From Bartonella apihabitans (GTDB taxonomy: Bacteria > Pseudomonadota > Alphaproteobacteria > Rhizobiales > Rhizobiaceae): 64,000 nucleotides of DNA. Below the pieces are notes generated by a model that worked only from the letters and a program-made list of their open reading frames with translations, was not told the origin of the DNA and searched no databases. Within the stretch, counting starts at the first letter, position 1; each line of letters opens with the position of its first letter. Made by a program: the position numbers and the translations under genes. Positions 52,529 through 62,097 of the stretch are shown here, in pieces. The stretch is taken from positions 1,302,001-1,366,000 of the forward strand of contig NZ_CP132387.1 in NCBI RefSeq assembly GCF_030758755.1, in the 5' to 3' direction.

Positions 52529-52554
52529 ACGCCTGCAGTTTTTTCTGCAGGCGT
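52529..52554 (+). promoter_or_regulatory. Strong hairpin between pqqA and pqqB
   Basis: ACGCCTGCAG pairs with CTGCAGGCGT (10 bp) around six T residues, 10 bases after the pqqA stop. No T-run follows. It probably protects the pqqA message end or partly stops transcription, making far more PqqA than enzymes. Confidence 0.75.
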
Positions 52555-52739
52555 TGCGTTAAAAAAACGGCTTCATGCCGGTTGACATATCGTTCCGCAC
52601 TCACCCACGCAAAGTTTTGAATAAAATTCGCTGGATATTTATTCCTGAATATTTGTGCAGAAAATTTGTCATGCCGGTTATTTGGGAGTTTTAGCAATAT
52701 CGCCAAGTTAATAAAAAACGTCAAATCAGACAGTTCGTT

Positions 52740-53675
52740 ATGTATATTAAAGTTTTAGGATCAGCAGCAGGCGGCGGCTTTCCGCAATGGAATTGCAATT
52801 ATTATCTAAGCCGCAATGCGCGCAACCATCAATCTGGGTTCTTACCCCGCACCCAATCAAGTATCATTGCCTCGGCAGATAAAAAACATTGGGTACTCTT
52901 CAACGCTTCGCCCGATTTACGCCAGCAAATCAATTCCACTCCGGAACTTTTTCCCGACCCGAATGGACTGTTGCGTTCAACACCGATTTCAGCAGTTGTT
53001 CTCACCAATGCCGATATTGATCATATTGCCGGCCTTTTGACCATGCGGGAAAGACAACCATTTGTCATTTACGCAACGGAACGTGTGATCAATGTGCTTA
53101 ATAGTAATCCCGTTTTCAACATTCTCGATCCGGCTATTGTCAAGAAAATTGCATTGCCTCTCAACCGGTTAACCAAGATTTCTGATGTTAATAATGAACC
53201 TTTGGGCATCGAGATCAAAGCTTTTCCCGTTCCCGGAAAAATTGCTCTTTTTCTGGAAGACAAAAAGAAAAAAGATTTTGGTTCGGAAACTGAAGATACA
53301 ATCGGCGTCAGAATTTTTGACAAGGAAAACAATCACTCGGTTTCCTATATTCCGGGTTGCGCAAAAGTGAGTTCTTTCGTCAAAAATCAGACAGAAAATA
53401 GTGATTGCCTGTTTTTTGACGGCACATTGTTTCGCGATGACGAGATGATAACAGCCGGCCTTGGCCCCAAAACCGGACAACGCATGGGACATATGTCGAT
53501 ATCGGGTGCCGATGGCGCTATCGAAGCCTGGCGTAACGCAAAAGTTTCAAGAAAAATATTTATTCATATCAACAATAGTAACCCGGTCCTTGACGATCAT
53601 TCGGCTGAACGTCATGAAGTCGAACAATCGGGCTGGGAAGTTGCATTTGACGGAATGGAGATCAATTTTGACTGA
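52740..53675 (+). CDS. pqqB: PQQ biosynthesis protein PqqB
   Basis: 311 residues of the metallo-beta-lactamase fold. MYIKVLGSAAGGGFPQWNCN and TNADIDHIAGLLTMRERQPF are family signatures. PqqB is thought to oxidise a late pathway intermediate. A 221-base gap separates it from pqqA, while pqqC starts inside its last codons. Confidence 0.96.
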   Translation: MYIKVLGSAAGGGFPQWNCNYYLSRNARNHQSGFLPRTQSSIIASADKKHWVLFNASPDLRQQINSTPELFPDPNGLLRSTPISAVVLTNADIDHIAGLLTMRERQPFVIYATERVINVLNSNPVFNILDPAIVKKIALPLNRLTKISDVNNEPLGIEIKAFPVPGKIALFLEDKKKKDFGSETEDTIGVRIFDKENNHSVSYIPGCAKVSSFVKNQTENSDCLFFDGTLFRDDEMITAGLGPKTGQRMGHMSISGADGAIEAWRNAKVSRKIFIHINNSNPVLDDHSAERHEVEQSGWEVAFDGMEINFD

Positions 53676-54426
53676 TTATCACAATATCGCCCGCAATGGC
53701 CTGACACCTGACGAGCTTGAAAAAATACTACGCCAGATCGGGAAAGAACGTTACCATATCAACCACCCTCATCATAAAATGATGATGGCTGGAAAGATGA
53801 CGAAATTGCAACTTCAAGCCTGGGCATTGAACCGCTATTGTTATCAAGCAGCCATTCCACGAAAGGATGCGGCAATTCTGATGAATTCCAAAGATCCGGT
53901 TTTCCGTGCCGAATGGCGCCGCAGGATTAGCGATCATGATGGCACAAACGGACTGGATGGCGGCGTTGCGCGCTGGTTGAAACTTGCAACCGGCTTGGGA
54001 CTTGATGAAGAGATGGTCAAAAGCGAAAGACAAGCTCTTTGGTCAACACGTTTTGCTGTCGAAGCTTATGTCAATTTCTGCCGCCAGAGGCCGCTTCTCG
54101 AAGGTGTTGCTTCGTCATTGACGGAATTGTTTTCACCGACAATCATTGCCGAACGTGTTCCGGGTATTTTGGCAAAATATCCTTATGTGAGCGAAGAGAC
54201 ACTGGCCTATTTCAAACCGAGATTGACACAGGCACCGAAGGATTCAAGCTTTTCATTGGCCTATGTGCGCGAACATGCCGACACGCCCGAAAAACAGCAG
54301 GCTGTCATCGACGCTTTGATATTTAAAACCGGTGTGCTCTGGTCAATGCTTGATGCGCTGGATTATGCTTACGGTGAAGCCGGACGCATTCCCCCCGGCG
54401 CTTTTCGTGGTACCTCGAACGAATGA
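53668..54426 (+). CDS. pqqC: Pyrroloquinoline-quinone synthase PqqC
   Basis: 252 residues. It closes the ring system in the last oxidation step without metal. The start is TTG at 53668, overlapping the pqqB stop by 8 bases, with GGAG 7 bases before; the frame is open far upstream but the family starts here (TDYHNIARNGLTPDELEKIL). YHINHPHHKMM and the helical HEME-oxygenase-like bundle features are clear. Confidence 0.95.
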   Translation: MTDYHNIARNGLTPDELEKILRQIGKERYHINHPHHKMMMAGKMTKLQLQAWALNRYCYQAAIPRKDAAILMNSKDPVFRAEWRRRISDHDGTNGLDGGVARWLKLATGLGLDEEMVKSERQALWSTRFAVEAYVNFCRQRPLLEGVASSLTELFSPTIIAERVPGILAKYPYVSEETLAYFKPRLTQAPKDSSFSLAYVREHADTPEKQQAVIDALIFKTGVLWSMLDALDYAYGEAGRIPPGAFRGTSNE

Positions 54427-54728
54427 TGACGGGCCGTTTGACAAAACAAAGAAAAATTCTGAGCGACGAAAGTCGCCCGGAATTGTTTCATCACGTCAGA
54501 ATCCAATATGAACCGGTGAGAAAAGCTTATGCGCTTCTTTCACCGGAAAAAGTGTTTTGGCCGAATGAAATCGGACTTGATATATTGCGGCTTTGTGATG
54601 GAAGGAGAACTGCACACGAGATTGCTCTTTCTTTATCCGAAACCTATGATGCTCCGGTTCACGAAATCATTGACGATGTTTACTCCTTTTTACAAGATTG
54701 GGCCGACCAACTTGTGGTAAAGATATGA
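54423..54728 (+). CDS. pqqD: PqqD, PqqA-binding chaperone
   Basis: 101 residues. PqqD is a winged-helix recognition protein that presents PqqA to PqqE. VRKAYALLSPEKVFWPNEIG and ILRLCDGRRTAHEIALSL are typical. Its ATG overlaps the pqqC stop (ATGA) and its stop overlaps the pqqE start, so the three genes are tightly coupled. Confidence 0.95.
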   Translation: MMTGRLTKQRKILSDESRPELFHHVRIQYEPVRKAYALLSPEKVFWPNEIGLDILRLCDGRRTAHEIALSLSETYDAPVHEIIDDVYSFLQDWADQLVVKI

Positions 54729-55816
54729 CTGTAGAAATTTTCCCTCCCATCAGTATGCTGGCAGAACTCACTTATCGATGCCCGCTTCAATGTCCCTATT
54801 GTTCCAACCCTCTGGAACTCATGAAAGCCGATCAGGAACAGGATAAAAACTTTTGGGAAAAGCTTTTCAAAGAAGCAGCAAAGCTCGGGGTGTTACAAGC
54901 ACATCTTTCCGGTGGCGAACCGACATTGCGAAAAGATCTTGTAGAGATCGTTGCAGCCGTTCACGATAGCTGCATTTACTCGAACCTTATTACCGCCGGC
55001 GTTGCTTTATCGGAAGCAACATTGGAAGCTTTGAAAGAAGCAGGACTTGATCACGTACAACTATCGCTACAGGGCACAACGCCGCAAACGACAGAATTGA
55101 TAGGCCATTATAAAGGCGCATATGAGAAGAAAATAGCGACAGCAAAACTTGTCCGTAAACTCGGCCTGCCACTTACTTTGAATGCGCCGATCCATCGCTA
55201 CAATATCGACGAGCTTGACGCCTATTTCAATCTTGCTCTCGAGCTTGATGCCGAACGCATAGAAATCGCCAATGTTCAATATTCCGGTTGGGCATTGCTT
55301 AATCGCAACGCCTTGATGCCCAAACGTGAAGACTTTGAAAAACAAATGGAAAAGGTTGAAAAATATCGCGAAGAGCTACGGGGCATCATCAATATAGACT
55401 ATGTCATTCCCGACTATTTTGCCGATTACCCGAAGCCCTGCATGGGCGGCTGGGCACGTGATGCCTTTGTCGTCATCCCTGACGGCACAGTTCTGCCCTG
55501 TCATGCTGCAAGAACAATAAAAACATTACAGTTTGACAAATTCGGAAAAAAAACGCTTTCCGAAATCTGGCATGATTCAAGTGCATTCAATGCCTTCCGC
55601 GGTTTTGACTGGATGCCGGAACCATGTCGTTCCTGCAAAAGACGCGATATAGATTTTGGCGGCTGCCGTTGTCAAGCTCTAGCGTTGGTAGGCGATGCAT
55701 CAGCAACAGACCCCGCCTGCATAAAGTCGCCGTTTCACCAGAAAATCAGAGAGTTGGGAGAGCAAGCAAGCCATACCAATGCACCTCTTCAATATCGTCG
55801 TATCGGCGTTTTCTGA
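54725..55816 (+). CDS. pqqE: Radical SAM enzyme PqqE
   Basis: 363 residues from the ATG at 54725, which overlaps the pqqD stop. The radical SAM cluster motif CxxxCxxC is C19, C23, C26 (RCPLQCPYC). The C-terminal SPASM part has further cysteines (VLPCHAA, PEPCRSCKRRDIDFGGCRC). It forms the carbon-carbon bond between Glu and Tyr of PqqA. No pqqF protease gene follows. Confidence 0.97.
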   Translation: MTVEIFPPISMLAELTYRCPLQCPYCSNPLELMKADQEQDKNFWEKLFKEAAKLGVLQAHLSGGEPTLRKDLVEIVAAVHDSCIYSNLITAGVALSEATLEALKEAGLDHVQLSLQGTTPQTTELIGHYKGAYEKKIATAKLVRKLGLPLTLNAPIHRYNIDELDAYFNLALELDAERIEIANVQYSGWALLNRNALMPKREDFEKQMEKVEKYREELRGIINIDYVIPDYFADYPKPCMGGWARDAFVVIPDGTVLPCHAARTIKTLQFDKFGKKTLSEIWHDSSAFNAFRGFDWMPEPCRSCKRRDIDFGGCRCQALALVGDASATDPACIKSPFHQKIRELGEQASHTNAPLQYRRIGVF

Positions 55817-56390
55817 TCAAATATTGTTTCTGTTTCAAATAGAATTTTAATCGCCATTATTGAACTTTAAGGTGCGAACCGACAAAATTCGATATCGTGA
55901 AATTTCGAGCCTTCTTTTCAAATCAATCATGAAAATCGAAATTCGCGAAAAGAAAACACTTGGTTTAACAAAACATCAGAGTTTTTTGATCGAGGTCTAA
56001 AACTATCCATTCAATCATGCGTCGTTCGTTCTCGGCAAACGAGATGTCTTACGCTGAAATTCAAATTGAATTTTATACGTTCGTCATAGTTTTAAGTCAT
56101 CGCTGGCGCTGCCAACTATATGAGTAGCCGAGAATAGCGACAAGTTTCCTGAATATTATGGCAATCAACCAATGCCCGCATTGCTTTTGTCAAACGGCAA
56201 AAAAGCACATTATTGATGTTCACAAGGAACGCGATTGGCGTTTAGACCGCGTTGTCCCCTTTACGAATGACAATAAAGGTCAGCTTCTTTCGTGACATAT
56301 GTAATTTGGATGCCACGATTAAGCTAACAGGTTAAACCTTTATCTTCATGCAAAAACTTTTGAGAGATAATGGCTTTCCGGATTACTTGC
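55817..56390. other. Intergenic region after pqqE with a doubtful mini-gene
   Basis: About 570 bases. A 45-codon plus-strand frame (56158-56295) starts with ATG and encodes a CPHCFC motif and HIIDVHKERDWRLDRVVPF. It has no good ribosome site and I know no family, so I do not call it a gene. No terminator for pqq is obvious. Confidence 0.4.
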
Positions 56391-56912
56391 TCAATCCCAA
56401 CGCTCGATCATAACGTCATTGTAGCTTACCGGTGTGAAACCGCATTTTTGATAGAGCTGTAAGGCACGTGGACTATCCAATGTATTGGTTTGAATAATGA
56501 CTTTTTCCGGATTGGATTCCCACACAGAATGCAAAATCTCGTTAAAAAAGAAGTATGATAGCCCCCTGCCCTGATAATCCGGTACAAGACCGAAATAGAC
56601 AATTTCGGCAGACTTGGGCAACTCTTTCAAATTTATTTCAGCAAAACCGGCGGGGCAACCGTCAACATAAAGAATATGGATAGCTGTATTTTCCGATTGT
56701 ATCAGATCTTTCAAAGCCGCGTCAGTCATTTTCCGACGGACATTCCAATGGTGTGCCTTGCCAATCTGCTCATAAAGATAGCGATAAAAATGGACAGGCA
56801 TATGATAGGCACGCATAATCGCAATTTGCAGATTAAGCGGGGAAGGCACGGTCATCGTAGGCCGCTTATACATTTCCAGATGCGTGACACGGGCATTGAG
56901 AAAATGTGGCAT
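56391..56912 (-). CDS. GNAT-family N-acetyltransferase
   Basis: 173 residues from the ATG at 56912; ATGs at 56921 and 56927 are alternatives, and GGGGA lies about 8 bases before the first. Acetyl-CoA-binding motif A is VYFGLVPDYQGRGLSYFFF with the RGxG loop, and motif B is TLDSPRALQLYQKCGFTPV. The substrate is unknown. The start region overlaps the sseA stop, so the two are probably co-translated. Confidence 0.88.
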   Translation of the reverse strand: MPHFLNARVTHLEMYKRPTMTVPSPLNLQIAIMRAYHMPVHFYRYLYEQIGKAHHWNVRRKMTDAALKDLIQSENTAIHILYVDGCPAGFAEINLKELPKSAEIVYFGLVPDYQGRGLSYFFFNEILHSVWESNPEKVIIQTNTLDSPRALQLYQKCGFTPVSYNDVMIERWD

Positions 56913-56913
56913 A

Positions 56914-57774
56914 TTATTCATCCCCATCAGTGCCAGTAACAACCGGCGTATCTTTTTTAGACCCCCATTCACTCCATGACCCATCATAAAGCCTTACATT
57001 ATGGTTACCTAATAACTCGAGCGCCAAAGCAAGCACCGCAGCCGTGACACCGGAACCACAGGTGGTTACAACAGGTGCAGCAACATTAATACCCGCATCC
57101 TTAAAAATAGTTTTAATCTTGTTCAGATCTTTAAAATTACCATCGGCAGATAAAGTCGAAAACGGGATATTATGAGCCCCGGGCATATGTCCAGACCGCA
57201 TTCCCGGACGTGGCTCCGCTTCCTCACCTAAAAACCTTTTATGTCCACGAGCATCGGCTATTTGGGTTGTTTTGCCGTCCACAAGTTGCCGCATCTCGTC
57301 AATAAGCACAACCTTGTCTTGTTCGAATTTTACCTGAAAAGACGCCTTTTTAATCTTTGTCGGTTCATTGGTGACCGGATAATGTTTTTTTTGCCAGCCG
57401 GTAAAGCCACCATCCAGCACATAAACATGTTTTGCGCCCATGACACGAAACATCCACCATGCCCGTGGCGCCGAGAAAAATCCGATGCCGTCATAGACCA
57501 CAATCGTATTATCCGCATTGACACCCATTTTGCTTGCAAATTGTGCAAACTTTTCGGGGCTTGGAAGCGTGTGAGGAAGACCGGATGTTTCGTCACAAAC
57601 TTTATCATGATCAAAAAATACAGCGCCCGGTATATGGGATTTTTCATATTCATCCCGACCATTGCGTTTGGCGGCAGGCAAATACCAGGAAGCATCAAGC
57701 ACCGAGAGATTGGGATCACCCAATCGCGCTTTCAACCAGTCATCTGAAACAATAAACTCACTATGCGTTTCCAT
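56914..57774 (-). CDS. sseA: 3-mercaptopyruvate/thiosulfate sulfurtransferase
   Basis: 286 residues, two rhodanese domains. The active-site Cys239 stands in the loop CGSGVTA, typical of mercaptopyruvate sulfurtransferases. The first, inactive domain has HIPGAVFFDHDKV, the second HMPGAHNIPFSTL. It transfers sulfur from mercaptopyruvate to thiol acceptors or cyanide. It leads a two-gene unit with the acetyltransferase. Confidence 0.95.
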   Translation of the reverse strand: METHSEFIVSDDWLKARLGDPNLSVLDASWYLPAAKRNGRDEYEKSHIPGAVFFDHDKVCDETSGLPHTLPSPEKFAQFASKMGVNADNTIVVYDGIGFFSAPRAWWMFRVMGAKHVYVLDGGFTGWQKKHYPVTNEPTKIKKASFQVKFEQDKVVLIDEMRQLVDGKTTQIADARGHKRFLGEEAEPRPGMRSGHMPGAHNIPFSTLSADGNFKDLNKIKTIFKDAGINVAAPVVTTCGSGVTAAVLALALELLGNHNVRLYDGSWSEWGSKKDTPVVTGTDGDE

Positions 57775-58057
57775 GATATTATCCCGATTTCCCTAATCCT
57801 TGCAACTATATGAGAACATTAGGTGATTTTGCCAAGGATTCAAAGCGGAATAGTAACGGACTTATAGAGCAATGCAAGTTTAATATAGGATATAATCAAA
57901 TCGGATGGACGGCGATGAGTTGAAAATCGTCGCCATAGTCCAAAGGAGATTTTCCGATCATTTTCGACTTTTTGAAAACGTCAAAATCAACCCATATCCC
58001 GAGCAATCAAGATTCCCGTCAAAACCGGCATTTCTACCTTGGAGATCAAATCGGAAA

Positions 58058-58091
58058 AAGCCCGAAAAGCAATCAAAATGCTATCGGGCTT
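58058..58091 (-). terminator. Intrinsic terminator downstream of the RhlE-like helicase gene
   Basis: On the minus strand AAGCCCGA pairs with TCGGGCTT, with an inner AGCA/TGCT pair, and a T-rich tract follows. It lies 85 bases after the possible extended helicase stop at 58176 but about 270 bases after the stop at 58360. Confidence 0.85.
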
Positions 58092-58359
58092 CATTCATAA
58101 CGGTTGGAAAGCTGAAATGCCTTCGAATTATAATTCCGTTTGGCAAATTATCAGGAAGTTATTCTCTTCCAAAGCTTAGGCCGCGCGTCTTACCGACTTT
58201 CTTAACCTCACCGGTTTTTTACGATTATTCGGCTTCTTTCTTTTCGTGCTTACCGGTTTCTCATTTCGCGCTTCGAGCGTTTCACGATTTTTTCTGGCAT
58301 CGTTATTTCTGTTTCTCCGCTTGAAGCTTTTTTGACGATCATTCGGAAAAGCCTGTTCG

Positions 58360-59700
58360 TCATCTCTGGTCATAGTCCCGCCGGGCAGCTTGGGAAACAG
58401 CTTTACGGCGGTGCATTCTGTTCTTTTCGTGAAAAGTCCCGTCCTTTTTGTGTTTCTGAGAGCGAGCATCGTCAGAGGCATCGGTTTTGTCTTTACTTCG
58501 TTTATTTTCCACTTTTTCAGGTAAAGGACCAAACTGTGGCGGAACGTCTTCACGTGGCAACTTCATACGAATAACGCGTTCAACAGCTTTAAGCCGTGCA
58601 CTCTCGATACTTTCATCATAAAGTGTAATGGCTTCACCATGCGCGCCGTTACGGCCTGTGCGTCCAATCCTGTGCACATAGCTTTCAGCCTCGTCAGGAA
58701 GTTCGTAATTGATAACGTGGCTAATTCCCGGAACGTCGATACCCCGTGCAGCAATATCGGTTGCAACGAGTATGCGCACTGTTCCATCACGAAAACCTTT
58801 CAAGGCTTTTTGACGTGCATTCTGCGATTTGTTGCCATGAATTGCTGCAACAGAATAGCCCGTTTTGGAAAGATTGCGCGTTACCGCATCCGCGCCATGT
58901 TTGGTGCGCGTAAAAACAATCACCGAACTTAAAGCCGGATTGGTCAAAAGCTTGTTGAGAACATCCTTTTTGTTACGGCGATCGACTTTATGAACAACCT
59001 GATTGATTTCAGCAGCCGCTGTCCCCTGTTTTGCAACTTCGACATGAACCGGATCATGAAGAAGCGTCTCTGCAAGCTTTTCGATTTCGTTCGGCATAGT
59101 CGCCGAAAACAAAGCTGTCTGGCGACCTTTCGCCACGAGATCGGCAATCCGGCGCACATCCTTGATAAATCCCATATCGAGCATACGGTCTGCTTCATCA
59201 AGAACGAGATAGTCTGTACGGGATAGATCTACGCTCTTATCACGCACCAGATCCATCAACCGTCCAGGCGTTGCAATGAGCACATCCACACCTTGCGCCA
59301 TGCGCTTGATCTGCGAATTTTTCGAAACGCCGCCGAGAATGAGACAAGTGGAAAGATGCGTATTTTTCGAGACCATATGAATAGCCTCTTCAATCTGTAC
59401 GGCAAGTTCACGTGTGGGAGCGAGAATTAAGGCGCGAGCTGTTTTCGGGCGCCGCTTGTCGCCCATAGAAAGGATCTTTGTTAAAACCGGCAGACCGAAA
59501 GCCAATGTTTTTCCCGAACCGGTTTGCGCAATACCTAAAATGTCACAATCGGCAAGCATAGAAGGAATAGCTTCTTCCTGAATAGGCTTAGGCTCGGTCA
59601 TGCCTGCTTTCAGAAGATTTTTAGCGAGAATAGGCGATACACCCAATGCCTCGAAGGCATTCGAATTTTGTGTTTTCAAAATAAAATCTTTCCCTGCCAC
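58360..59700 (-). CDS. rhlE: DEAD-box RNA helicase (RhlE-like), basic tail probably cut by a frame break
   Basis: 446 residues from GTG at 59700; a TTG at 59679 with better spacing of AGGGA is an alternative. Motifs in order: Q motif with PKPIQEEAIP, Walker A AQTGSGKT (58-65), PTRELA, DEAD at 168-171, SAT at 199-201, RGIDVP, and HRIGRTGR (343-350). The tail after residue 375 is basic. At 58361-58372 the frame ends in TGA, but the next frame continues DDEQAFPNDRQKSFKRRNRN and a Lys/Arg-rich tail to 58176. With one base removed or two added the protein would be about 507 residues. RhlE proteins remodel structured RNA, often during ribosome assembly or cold growth. Confidence 0.92.
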   Translation of the reverse strand: MAGKDFILKTQNSNAFEALGVSPILAKNLLKAGMTEPKPIQEEAIPSMLADCDILGIAQTGSGKTLAFGLPVLTKILSMGDKRRPKTARALILAPTRELAVQIEEAIHMVSKNTHLSTCLILGGVSKNSQIKRMAQGVDVLIATPGRLMDLVRDKSVDLSRTDYLVLDEADRMLDMGFIKDVRRIADLVAKGRQTALFSATMPNEIEKLAETLLHDPVHVEVAKQGTAAAEINQVVHKVDRRNKKDVLNKLLTNPALSSVIVFTRTKHGADAVTRNLSKTGYSVAAIHGNKSQNARQKALKGFRDGTVRILVATDIAARGIDVPGISHVINYELPDEAESYVHRIGRTGRNGAHGEAITLYDESIESARLKAVERVIRMKLPREDVPPQFGPLPEKVENKRSKDKTDASDDARSQKHKKDGTFHEKNRMHRRKAVSQAARRDYDQR

Positions 59701-60257
59701 TTCCGGACAGGCTTTTTACTCCTGATCTCCCGCGCAACCGGAACATCGGATTAATCAATATAAGGACGAAACGCTCGAGGTTAGCCCTTGAAGCGACTTG
59801 CGCGACCAACGAACACCTTTGGCAAGGTGAATGATGCTACAAAGTCCCTTTATAGAAAGTTGGCTCACCAACCCAAGCATCACAACCAGCCTTATCGTTC
59901 AATGCGATATAAAAAGCAACCGCTTTCAGTCAAAATAAATAAACTCCGAGCCTTCACCACAATCTCGCGGTTTATCGCGAAAGTGACTGTTTTTGCTTCA
60001 ACGAAAATATCTGAATATCGCCAAACGGAAATTCATTGTCCGGATATTGCCGCTTCGATTGAAACTTTATTCCAGCGGATGATTGAATGAACGGTGATTC
60101 ATCACGCGAGGTTCAGCAATTATCACCTTCAAGGAAAAGCTTTTTTCCTCAATCAAAATAGTGCCAATTGTCACACAAAACTTGAGCGGAATGCTGCTCT
60201 GACTTCATAAAAAGATAAAGCCATTCACCTGATATTTCAGGAACAAAACAGGATAAA
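59701..60257. other. Intergenic region upstream of the helicase gene
   Basis: About 560 bases. A 100-codon plus-strand frame (59788-60090) shows no family features and I do not call it. The region should hold the helicase promoter and the end of the exported-protein gene. Confidence 0.5.
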
Positions 60258-60788
60258 TTATTTGCGGGTTATTTTTTCTTGAGGAATATTTACATCCTGA
60301 AAATCCGGATAAATCTCCAGAAATACCGGATTTTGAACAGTCTTCTGCCCGCCATAAATGAGATGCCACTTTGTGTTATCAATAATTGCCAGCGTAGGAT
60401 ATTCGATAATGGCTTCTTTGGTTTCTACCCGTGTCGGTATCAGAGCATAGAAAATACCATTGGTCGTCTGACGATATTCGATCTTCCCCGTATCCAGACG
60501 ATAAGCACCGGCTGGAAGATTGGAAAACTGGCTTTCCAATTGATTGATAAAATTCTTTTTGAGAGTCTCTTCGTCCGTCTTCAGCCTGAGCGCCATCTCC
60601 TTGAAAAGGCGCTCGGGCATATTATTGGCAATGAAGCTCAGATCTTTTTTCTGTGCCGCGTTATTGATTTGTGCAACAAGACCGTCGAGTTCGGCTTTCT
60701 GGATAAAATCCGGCTCGGCCGCATTTGACACTCCAATTCCGGAAACAAATAACGCCAAAGCAAAAAACAGCGAGGTGAGAAACTTCAT
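60258..60788 (-). CDS. Exported protein of unknown function
   Basis: 176 residues. A signal peptide (about 1-23, MKFLTSLFFALALFVSGIGV) precedes a helical stretch (KAELDGLVAQINNAAQKKDL) and a beta-rich half with IPTRVETKEAIIEYPTLAI. No lipobox or catalytic motif. The length and layout suggest a small periplasmic domain. It starts 40 bases after ilvA in the same direction and may be co-transcribed. Confidence 0.8.
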   Translation of the reverse strand: MKFLTSLFFALALFVSGIGVSNAAEPDFIQKAELDGLVAQINNAAQKKDLSFIANNMPERLFKEMALRLKTDEETLKKNFINQLESQFSNLPAGAYRLDTGKIEYRQTTNGIFYALIPTRVETKEAIIEYPTLAIIDNTKWHLIYGGQKTVQNPVFLEIYPDFQDVNIPQEKITRK

Positions 60789-60828
60789 TGATAACGACCT
60801 TTTGGTTCAATATAGGTATTTGATTTAA

Positions 60829-62097
60829 TTATATAATATAATCAAATAATACCCTGTCATTGGTTATATCGCGATATGCCCAACCAAGCTCTTTGAACTT
60901 TGTTTCAAGAACTGCGAAATTCTCGAAACGTTTTGTTTCAATTGCGATAAGAACGGAACCGAAATTGCGAGCCGATTTCTTCAAATATTCAAAACGCGCA
61001 ACATCATCATCCGGCCCGAGCTGATCAAGAAAACCACGCAACGCACCGGGACGTTGAGGAAAACGGAAAATAAAATATTTCTTCAATCCTTGATAACGTA
61101 AGGCGCGTTCTTTCACTTCCGGCAAACGTTCGAAGTCGAAATTGCCACCAGAAATAATAAGAAGAACTTTTTTGCCTTTCAAATCCTGCGGAGAAATACT
61201 CTTCAATGCATCAATCGAAAGGCCGCCGGCCGGTTCAAGCACAATGCCTTCCACATTCAGCATTTCAACCATCGTTGCGCTCAAACGGTTTTCCGGAACA
61301 ATCGACACATCATAGGGCGAAAACCCTTTCAGCATCTTGAAGTTCAGTTCTCCGATCTGGGCAACTGCCGCGCCATCGACAAATGTGTCAACATCTTCCA
61401 GTTTGACGCGTTTGCCTTCCTTCAAACTTGTATAGAGACTGGCAGCCCCTTCCGGTTCGGCAAAGCGGATGTGGGTTTTTGTCCAACCACTTTCGCGGAT
61501 AAAATGGCTGATGCCACTGGCAAGTCCGCCACCACCAACAGGAATGATAACCAGATCGGGTTTTTCATCTCCGACCAACTCTTGCCACTGCTTTGCAGCC
61601 TCGTACATAACCGTTGCTTGTCCGGTTACAATCCGCATATCATCGAAAGGCGGTGCCATTACCCCACCCCCTTCGGCAACGAAAGCTTTCGCGGCTGCAT
61701 AGCATTGATCAAAAGTATCGCCGATCATACGAATTTCAATAAATTCGCCACCGAATGAGCGGGTCTTGTCAATCTTCTGCTGCGGTGTTGTCACCGGCAT
61801 GAAGATAACACCCTTCCGCTTGAAATGATGACAGGCAAAAGCCAAACCCTGAGCATGATTACCGGCCGAAGCGCAGACGAAAGCCGCTTCCGGCGCTACC
61901 TTGTCGAGCATTTGCGAAATGAAATTGAAAGCACCACGAATTTTATAGGAGCGAACCGGAGTCAGATCCTCACGCTTGAGGTAAATTTCTGCATCATATT
62001 TCTGACTTAAATACTCATTCCGCTGAAGCGGGGTCTCATCAAAAAGACTGCGCAAAGCTTTGGCAGCTTTCGCCACGTCTTGAACAAACTCACTCAT
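60829..62097 (-). CDS. ilvA: Threonine ammonia-lyase (biosynthetic)
   Basis: 422 residues; it converts threonine to 2-oxobutanoate, the first step to isoleucine. The PLP lysine is K52 (SYKIRGAFNF) and the phosphate loop GGGGLASG is at 188-195. A single ACT-like regulatory domain fills the C-terminus (YFIFRFPQRPGALRGFLDQL), the short form of the family, with feedback control by isoleucine likely. Confidence 0.95.
   Translation of the reverse strand: MSEFVQDVAKAAKALRSLFDETPLQRNEYLSQKYDAEIYLKREDLTPVRSYKIRGAFNFISQMLDKVAPEAAFVCASAGNHAQGLAFACHHFKRKGVIFMPVTTPQQKIDKTRSFGGEFIEIRMIGDTFDQCYAAAKAFVAEGGGVMAPPFDDMRIVTGQATVMYEAAKQWQELVGDEKPDLVIIPVGGGGLASGISHFIRESGWTKTHIRFAEPEGAASLYTSLKEGKRVKLEDVDTFVDGAAVAQIGELNFKMLKGFSPYDVSIVPENRLSATMVEMLNVEGIVLEPAGGLSIDALKSISPQDLKGKKVLLIISGGNFDFERLPEVKERALRYQGLKKYFIFRFPQRPGALRGFLDQLGPDDDVARFEYLKKSARNFGSVLIAIETKRFENFAVLETKFKELGWAYRDITNDRVLFDYII

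Noticed and set aside
57905-58324. 139-codon plus-strand frame
   Set aside because: It overlaps the terminator and the helicase tail in antisense and has no coding features.
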